Source: Meira nashicola (taxonomy: Eukaryota; Basidiomycota; Exobasidiomycetes; Exobasidiales; Brachybasidiaceae). From it: DNA of 64,000 nucleotides. Positions within the stretch are counted from its first letter, which is position 1. Every line of letters starts with the position of its first letter. The notes under the pieces were generated by a model that saw only the letters and a list, made by a program, of their open reading frames with translations, was not told the DNA's origin and searched no databases. Location of the stretch: the NCBI GenBank assembly GCA_001600355.1, contig BCJU01000001.1, forward strand, positions 517,178 through 581,177, given 5' to 3'. The position numbers were made by a program, and so were the translations under genes. Of this stretch, positions 58,496 to 64,000 are shown one piece after another.

Positions 58496-59647
58496 CTAAG
58501 AATTTGCGGCCAAGTCCGATTGAGTGAGTTTTGTATATTGTTCTTTAAATTCTTCGAAAAGCTTCAAAAGTGCTTTCAAATCTAAACGATCGGCTTTGTT
58601 GCATTTAGTGATGAACCATAACATATTATGCAATTCAAAAGTGATAGAAAGCAGATAACCATATTCTGCTTCTAGATAAATTTGTTCTCCTGTATCCGTA
58701 TCTCCGGTTAATTTGTTCCATTCTTTAGCATATGTTTGACAAAAGTGAACTTTTTCTTCTTTAGAAAATTTTTTGCAATTTACAATCTTATTCTCTTCAT
58801 CGAACCATTTGAACATCTTGTGCAAATAATGTCCGCCAATATCGAAACCTCGATAGTTGTACATTACATTTTCAAAATCAATTAATGATATTTTACTTTC
58901 TTTTGGCTTCGGGTGATTTTTGACCATCGTATTCATGTATTGTACATCATGAATACACCAACCTGTCTTTGCTTTGATACTTTTCATAGCATTTCCAACA
59001 TCCTTTACCTTTTCAGCAAAATCATAATCAATCAAACTATCAATGCAAACGCCAGCTTCCTCTCCTAAGATTTTGAGTTTTGATAACTTGTGTAAACTTT
59101 GAAGTCCTGTAATGACAGCATCAAAATACGTTTCGATAGAAGTTTTTGTCATTGATAAAAGTTTTATATTATGAAAATGAGCAAAAGATATAGCAATATC
59201 AGCTCTGATTTCATCATTTTCAACATCAATAGGCTCTAAAGTACGACCATCCAAGAATTCATCAATTCTGCCTTTTACTCCATCCTTCGTTTCGAAAAAC
59301 CCATAAACTTTTGCACCTTTACCCGATAAGCTAAATTGATGACATATTTCTGTTTCTTGTTCTTTAGATGGAATCATATGTCTGAAAATATCAATTCCCA
59401 CAAATTCATCAAAAAATTTAATAAAAACTTTTAAAGGTTCATTAGTAATCTTACCATCAAGAAGCATCGGTCTTTCAACGATACAATGAGAATTGGTAAA
59501 TTTAGCTTGATATAAAAGTTGAATTGAATCACAATTAATCAAAGGCCATTCTTGTAGAAAGAAGGAGCTGATTATTTCTTGTATTACTCTTTTCGCGGGT
59601 ATTTGATCTTCACCAAGCTTGACCGGAATTAACTTGGGAGAGATCAT
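58496..59647 (-). CDS. Choline/ethanolamine kinase-like protein, divergent
   Basis: Single exon, 383 residues. The C-terminal lobe has the kinase pattern: CIHDVQYMNTMV stands where choline kinases have HNDxxxxN, and SLIDFENVMYNYRGFDIGGH is very close to the choline-kinase metal-binding segment. The N-lobe contains IDEFLDGRTLEPIDVENDEI. The family transfers phosphate from ATP to choline or ethanolamine. The catalytic loop is altered (HD preceded by I rather than HND), so activity and substrate are uncertain. The gene is AT-rich, Lys-rich and single-exon, and sits next to the MFS gene in a block that looks accessory. Confidence 0.78.
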   Translation of the reverse strand: MISPKLIPVKLGEDQIPAKRVIQEIISSFFLQEWPLINCDSIQLLYQAKFTNSHCIVERPMLLDGKITNEPLKVFIKFFDEFVGIDIFRHMIPSKEQETEICHQFSLSGKGAKVYGFFETKDGVKGRIDEFLDGRTLEPIDVENDEIRADIAISFAHFHNIKLLSMTKTSIETYFDAVITGLQSLHKLSKLKILGEEAGVCIDSLIDYDFAEKVKDVGNAMKSIKAKTGWCIHDVQYMNTMVKNHPKPKESKISLIDFENVMYNYRGFDIGGHYLHKMFKWFDEENKIVNCKKFSKEEKVHFCQTYAKEWNKLTGDTDTGEQIYLEAEYGYLLSITFELHNMLWFITKCNKADRLDLKALLKLFEEFKEQYTKLTQSDLAANS

Positions 59648-60606
59648 TTTGTTTATTGTCGATATGAAGAAAGCTCAAGATAGGGAACATCGTCATAAAT
59701 GGCAATCAAACAAGAGCAAATATTTGCCTGATGGTAGTCATTAGCACTTCATTAGGCCTCCGCGGAGAACGCCGAGTCATTAGGAGCCCTTAACTTGAAG
59801 TTTATGAACCTCCCCGCGTCTCTTTGGATTATTTGCTTACTTAATATTGTGCGCGTTTCCATCTTGGCGTTCTTTTAATTCCTATACCGTTGGCTTTACT
59901 CAATTTAAGCGGCGGTGGATAAAGAGGAGGCGGCGGTAAAGGTGTCATTTTTGCCGCATAGCCCCGCGTAAAAATGCGTGCCAATGTAGTCTACATGGGC
60001 ATTAAGCACTTTTCTTGATTCTGGACTATATAGAGTAATCAAAAAGCGCGTACTCGGCTGTATCGCCACAAAAGTGAATTTGGCACTGCATTTTGCCTCT
60101 TCACCGCCTTTTTACCCTTTTTAAAATGTTCCTTCGTTCTTTCCCCTAATTCTTGGGAAATGCACACACATGGATGTACATAGACTAGGAGGAAGGAGGG
60201 TTACTTGAGCTTTTACACATTGTACACGCTTAACACGACGGGCTTTAATATAAGAGCTATGAATAGAAATTCGCACAGGGACGAGTTTTGATGTTTTTTT
60301 TCTTATTGTAGACTGATTAGAAGCACTTCATGCGCCTTTCTCCAATGCCAAGATCGTGGCTCTTATTTTTAGGTGTGATAATGGAAATCATCTGCCACGC
60401 AGAACTACAATCACATACATACATACATATTTCCGCTTCCTTTTTCACAGCCATCAAGGATCTTCTTATCTTTTCTTTCAATCGATTATCGGCATAACGG
60501 CATATTCTAAAAACTATAAACTCATTTGAAAGCAAGAATCGTTTTGAATTTGTGATCCTCATAAGCACAAAGCATACACACACATACGTAAGACCATCTC
60601 AACATA
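59648..60606. other. Divergent intergenic region of 0.96 kb
   Basis: No supported gene or tRNA. It has a short CATA repeat (about 60415-60430). The promoters of the kinase-like gene and of the exchanger gene must be here. Confidence 0.4.
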
Positions 60607-62223
60607 ATGGTCACAACACCAACATCTGAAAATCCTACCAATGTTGGCATAACACGGCCAACAAAGCGTGCCACAATTGCAATGGAAGAAGGAAGGTTTG
60701 ATGAAGAAAAAGGTGAAGGGAGTAGTAGTAACAGTAATGGGGGTGCAACTGATATAAAAAATAGTCAAGAATCAGGCTTAGTTGGTGATACAAAGAATTC
60801 TAAACCAAATTCACTTCGTCATTCGATCGCAAGAGAAGCTACAGCTGATACAAACGGAGAAGGATTAGGAGGTCCAGGAATGGGAGTACCAAGAAGGATG
60901 ACAACCTTGGAAATGGAAGGTAGAACATTGAAGAAGTCTTTCACCTCCCTTTTAACGCCACAACATCGTTTAAAGCCCGCGCCTGGAATTGGAGAAAGTA
61001 TGTTAAACGTTCTCAAGTATACATGGCTTAATGTATTGCTTTTGCTCATCCCTGTCTCATGGGCTCTATACTTTACCTTGGATCGTGATACAAAAGGAGG
61101 CTCGCTTGCTATCTTTTTAACATCTTTCTTGGCCATTATGCCTTTAGCAGGTTTACTCTCATACGGTACAGAAGAAGTTGCTTTACGTGTAGGTCAAACG
61201 TTAGGAGGTCTTTTGAACGCAACTTTGGGAAATGCAGTAGAATTGATTGTGGCAATTATTGCATTGTTTCATTGTGAATTGGTTATCACTCAAACATCTT
61301 TGGTCGGTTCAGTTTTGTCAAATTTATTGCTCGTTTTGGGCATGTGTTTCTTCGTCGGAGGTTTACGATACAAAGAACAAGAATTTAAACAAACAGCCGC
61401 TCAACTAAACACTGGAATGCTTACTATGGCAGTCATTAGTGTTCTAATACCCGCTTCTTTTCATGCAACGTTAGGAGAAGATATTCAAGATAATGTTGAA
61501 AGGCCTGATTTGTTACAAATGTCACGCGGAGCTTCAGTTATACTATTTATCATTTATCTTGGCTATCTTTGGTTCCAACTTAAATCGCACACTCACCTTT
61601 ATGCTGATGATAGTGAAGCAGAAGAAGAGCCAACTTTGCACATTTACGTTGCTTGGGGTACACTTGTCGTTTCTACCGTTTTGGTAGGCGTTACTTCTGA
61701 ATGGTTGGTTGATTCCTTGGACGGTTTTACAAGCGGTTATGGAGTCGGAAAAACGTTTGTCGGTTTGGTTTTATTACCAATCGTTTCCAATGCAGCAGAG
61801 CACGTAACAGCAGTTTTAGCAGCTCGTCGTAATGCCGTGGATTTAGCTATGGGTGTTGCCGTAGGATCATCAATTCAAATCGCTTTGTTTGTTATCCCAT
61901 TATTAGTCATTATCGCTTGGATAGCCGATAAGCCTTTAAGTTTATTATTCGATCCTTTTGTGGCAATTTTGATGTTCTTGGCCGTTTTGATTGTTTCTTA
62001 TGCAATCGCTGACGGTCGTTCGAATTGGATGGAAGGATATATATTGATGAACGTTTTCGTCTTGATGGCTTTGGCTTCTTGGTACGTTCCAGATTTGCGT
62101 ACCGATGATCCCGCTCAAATTACCAAATCTACTTTGTTCCCTGATGAGTATTGCCGAAATCGCGATTTCTTTGCTATGCTTGTTGGAGGGGGAGGAGGAG
62201 GATCAGGTTCAGGATCATCTTGA
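60607..62223 (+). CDS. VCX1: Vacuolar Ca2+/H+ exchanger (CAX family)
   Basis: Single exon, 538 residues. A polar N-terminal tail of about 130 residues (with RRMTTLEMEGRTLKKSFTSL) precedes about 11 membrane segments. The two alpha-repeats are clear: GNAVELIVAIIALFHCELVI and NAAEHVTAVLAARRNAVDLA with MGVAVGSSIQIALFVIPLL. A short acidic loop (DDSEAEEEPTLH) separates the halves, as usual in CAX proteins. The exchanger moves cytosolic calcium into the vacuole in return for protons. The C-terminus ends in a Gly/Ser run. The long N-tail may be autoinhibitory, as in plant CAX1, but this is inference. Confidence 0.92.
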   Translation: MVTTPTSENPTNVGITRPTKRATIAMEEGRFDEEKGEGSSSNSNGGATDIKNSQESGLVGDTKNSKPNSLRHSIAREATADTNGEGLGGPGMGVPRRMTTLEMEGRTLKKSFTSLLTPQHRLKPAPGIGESMLNVLKYTWLNVLLLLIPVSWALYFTLDRDTKGGSLAIFLTSFLAIMPLAGLLSYGTEEVALRVGQTLGGLLNATLGNAVELIVAIIALFHCELVITQTSLVGSVLSNLLLVLGMCFFVGGLRYKEQEFKQTAAQLNTGMLTMAVISVLIPASFHATLGEDIQDNVERPDLLQMSRGASVILFIIYLGYLWFQLKSHTHLYADDSEAEEEPTLHIYVAWGTLVVSTVLVGVTSEWLVDSLDGFTSGYGVGKTFVGLVLLPIVSNAAEHVTAVLAARRNAVDLAMGVAVGSSIQIALFVIPLLVIIAWIADKPLSLLFDPFVAILMFLAVLIVSYAIADGRSNWMEGYILMNVFVLMALASWYVPDLRTDDPAQITKSTLFPDEYCRNRDFFAMLVGGGGGGSGSGSS

Positions 62224-62358
62224 TCATCGAGTAATCTACTTTTAGCTGTTTCATCTCTTGTCAATTTTGCTTATACCGCTTAATCATATCATCTCATGTA
62301 CGTTTAATCTTATTCAATTTAGTCTCGTGTATATGCACATATTTGTTAGATCTTTGTG

Positions 62359-63225
62359 TTAATCTTCTGCAAGCAAGACGTATTCCCTTTGACTTGCGCC
62401 TAATTTGATTGTATCTCCAGTTCGTAATTCATAATAACGTGAAGATGGTAATTCAGTCTTATTAACGAAAGTGCCGTTTGCAGAATCCAAATCGATCAAA
62501 AATGGTTTCGTTTGTCGTTTTTCATCACCAAATTCGTTTCTTTCAGTGATTGATCTAAATTGAATAACAGCATGTTGTTTTGAAATACTTTGATGATCGA
62601 CTGGAATATCAACGACAGTATTATCTCTACCTATCAAATAACAAGATTGTCTTGAAATATGTAAAATTTCTATCTCTTTTCCATCTTTGAAAACGTATAA
62701 ACGCCATTTCTTTTTTGGCTTTCTTGCTTCAGGTGGTTCAAAGTACTTTAATTGAACGCCATTTTTGTTATTACTCTCTTTTGCTAATAAGCCTGAAGCT
62801 CCAAAATCTGGTTCCAAGCTGGTAGAGTTTTTATCTTTCGAATTTTCTTCACCTGTTCCGTATCTATCATCGTATGCTTGACGTTCCTTTTCTCTATCAC
62901 GTCGAAATTGAGTGGATGTAGAAGGTGAAGTGGACCTTCTTCGAGTACTTCTATCACTATCATAATCTCTTGTATTTCTATTTTTGTACCTCCGATCGTC
63001 TTTCTCAGAACGTTCGCTTCTTCTTTCTCTGTATTTGTCATATCCTCCATCATCCCTTCGAGAATATTCTTTGCGTCTTTCGTTTCGTTCACTTTTGTAA
63101 TAATCATCTTTGTCATTCTCCTTCTTCTTCTTTTCTGGCTCTTCATCCCATTTGCTACGTCTGGATGAGGAACCTACTTTTCTATCATCATATCCTCTAT
63201 CCCGTTCTCTTTCCTGTCTTGACAT
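62359..63225 (-). CDS. FHA-domain splicing factor, SNIP1/Pml1 type
   Basis: 288 residues from the ATG at 63225; an in-frame frame to 63267 is less likely. The N-terminal ~140 residues are an Arg/Ser/Asp/Glu-rich tract (DRSTRRRSTSPSTSTQFRRD). The FHA domain occupies about 175-285: WRLYVFKDGKEIEILHISRQ, CYLIGRDNTVVDIPVDHQSI, SKQHAVIQFRS and LIDLDSANGTFVNKTELP. This order is that of human SNIP1 and yeast Pml1, a subunit of the RES complex that helps retain and splice pre-mRNA. FHA domains bind phosphothreonine. Confidence 0.9.
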   Translation of the reverse strand: MSRQERERDRGYDDRKVGSSSRRSKWDEEPEKKKKENDKDDYYKSERNERRKEYSRRDDGGYDKYRERRSERSEKDDRRYKNRNTRDYDSDRSTRRRSTSPSTSTQFRRDREKERQAYDDRYGTGEENSKDKNSTSLEPDFGASGLLAKESNNKNGVQLKYFEPPEARKPKKKWRLYVFKDGKEIEILHISRQSCYLIGRDNTVVDIPVDHQSISKQHAVIQFRSITERNEFGDEKRQTKPFLIDLDSANGTFVNKTELPSSRYYELRTGDTIKLGASQREYVLLAED

Positions 63226-63639
63226 TTTGACAGGCGTAAAGTATGTGAATGTGTAGAAGAATGTCACAAAGAGGAAGTCGTTTGCTTGTTTTGCCTTTTG
63301 TAACGCGCCGACACCCGAAAGGCTTTTTTTTCGGATTTTGTAGGATTTTCGGCAATGTATGCATTAAATTGTCCGAACGAGTCTAAAACTTTCTCTCCAC
63401 ACAACGTAGCGCCGTACATGAATGTATGCTGCATAAAGATGAATTCTTGAAGCCGATTTTACCATTTAGATGAATAATTCTTGTTGTTCATTTTTGATCC
63501 CGGTAAAGACGTTTTTGTGACTCAATTTACAAGCGTCTTTCATCACGGCATTATCGGATAGAACGATCAGATCGATGAAAGGTATAAAGGACGCTCAACA
63601 TTCATTTGCAATATTTAAGACCAGAACTACATCTTGAAT
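63226..63639. other. Divergent region with TATA box of the methyltransferase gene
   Basis: 414 bases, no gene. TATAAAG at 63583-63589 lies 51-57 bases before the ATG at 63640. Confidence 0.45.
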
Positions 63640-64000
63640 ATGCTACGTCAACCTACAAAAAGACTCGCTTTTTCTATCAAAGCTTATTCAACAATACAAT
63701 CACGAACGATCAAGATGGCTGCATTTTCGGATTCATCGTTTGACTTTAAAGGTTATCAAGCCAATAGACCCCGGTATCCTGATCTGCTTTATGATACAGT
63801 CTTACAATTTCATAAAGGTGATCGTGAAACAGTTTTAGATCTTGGTACTGGACCAGGACTATCATTATTTCCTTTTGCATATCAATTTAAACATCTTATT
63901 GGTTCTGATCCATCAGAAGGTATGATAAGTCAAGCAGAACAAGCATGGAAAGGGTGGAAAGAAAGTCAAGAAAACAAAGTTGCAATTCAAGCAAAAGACG
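63640..64000 (+). CDS. Class I SAM-dependent methyltransferase, N-terminal part (cut by window edge)
   Basis: 120 residues are visible from the ATG at 63640; a second in-frame ATG at 63715 gives a form lacking the first 25 residues. The basic start (MLRQPTKRLAFSIKAYSTIQ) could be a mitochondrial presequence. FDFKGYQANRPRYPDLLYDT and the SAM-binding motif VLDLGTGPGLSLFPFA followed by LIGSDPSEGMISQAEQA match fungal trans-aconitate methyltransferase-like (Tmt1/Crg1) proteins. The gene runs off the right edge, so the acceptor substrate cannot be judged. Confidence 0.85.
   Translation, partial: MLRQPTKRLAFSIKAYSTIQSRTIKMAAFSDSSFDFKGYQANRPRYPDLLYDTVLQFHKGDRETVLDLGTGPGLSLFPFAYQFKHLIGSDPSEGMISQAEQAWKGWKESQENKVAIQAKD

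Noticed and set aside
1..64000. CRISPR arrays, rRNA and tRNA genes
   Set aside because: No regularly spaced repeats are present, and no intergenic stretch showed a paired A box and B box in a cloverleaf by eye. A tRNAscan run could still find one.

Overview
This 64 kb window is nuclear DNA of a fungus, most likely a compact-genome basidiomycete; the genus cannot be told from the window. The coding genes are conserved eukaryotic housekeeping proteins. Respiratory complex I (an NDUFS5-type subunit), U2AF35, a THOC5 homologue, an OTUD3-like deubiquitinase, COG7 and TRAP-alpha are all present, which argues against budding yeasts. Introns are few and short (about 60-160 nt), have GT..AG ends, and usually lie near the 5' end of a gene. 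Sequence between genes is AT-rich. I placed introns by joining frames across splice signals and checking that the joined protein matches its family and that the total length is a multiple of three.

Layout: 0-9 kb holds ribosomal P0 (partial), a complex I CHCH subunit, VPS16, COQ1, two tandem small secreted proteins and U2AF35. 9-22.5 kb holds ADA2, XRN1, mitochondrial Lon (PIM1) and ARP4. 22.7-28.4 kb is a head-to-tail array of eight paralogous small secreted proteins, all on the minus strand, wedged between ARP4 and PEX5. 28.4-34 kb holds PEX5, a 322-bp perfect palindrome whose central N bases are themselves mirrored, and a tail-anchored fatty aldehyde dehydrogenase. 34.5-49.3 kb holds another small secreted protein, COX6, ARC15, an OTU deubiquitinase, a PPxY/ZZ-like protein of unknown function, THOC5, a Cdc4-type myosin light chain, TRAP-alpha, acetoacetyl-CoA synthetase, gluconokinase and an RpiB-type isomerase. 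49.8-64 kb holds COG7, DAHP synthase, an accessory-looking trio (NmrA-like protein, five-exon MFS transporter, divergent choline-kinase-like protein), a CAX-type Ca2+/H+ exchanger, an FHA/SNIP1-type protein and a truncated methyltransferase.

The most interesting part is the secreted-protein array. All eight members have a signal peptide, a YHxxK-like motif (H is Y in one member) and, in seven of them, a recognisable LPGxK-type motif before a basic C-terminal tail. The proteins are 108-180 residues, lysine/histidine-rich and nearly free of cysteine. One copy is frameshifted in an A8 run. Several members, and the two secreted proteins at 6.4-7.7 kb, share a cysteine at the end of the signal peptide. 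I do not recognise this family; it looks like an expanding, possibly effector-like or cell-surface family, but function is inference only.

The palindrome at 31.5-31.9 kb deserves caution. It may be a real fold-back element or an assembly artefact, and if it is an artefact the link between the left and right halves of the window is unproven.
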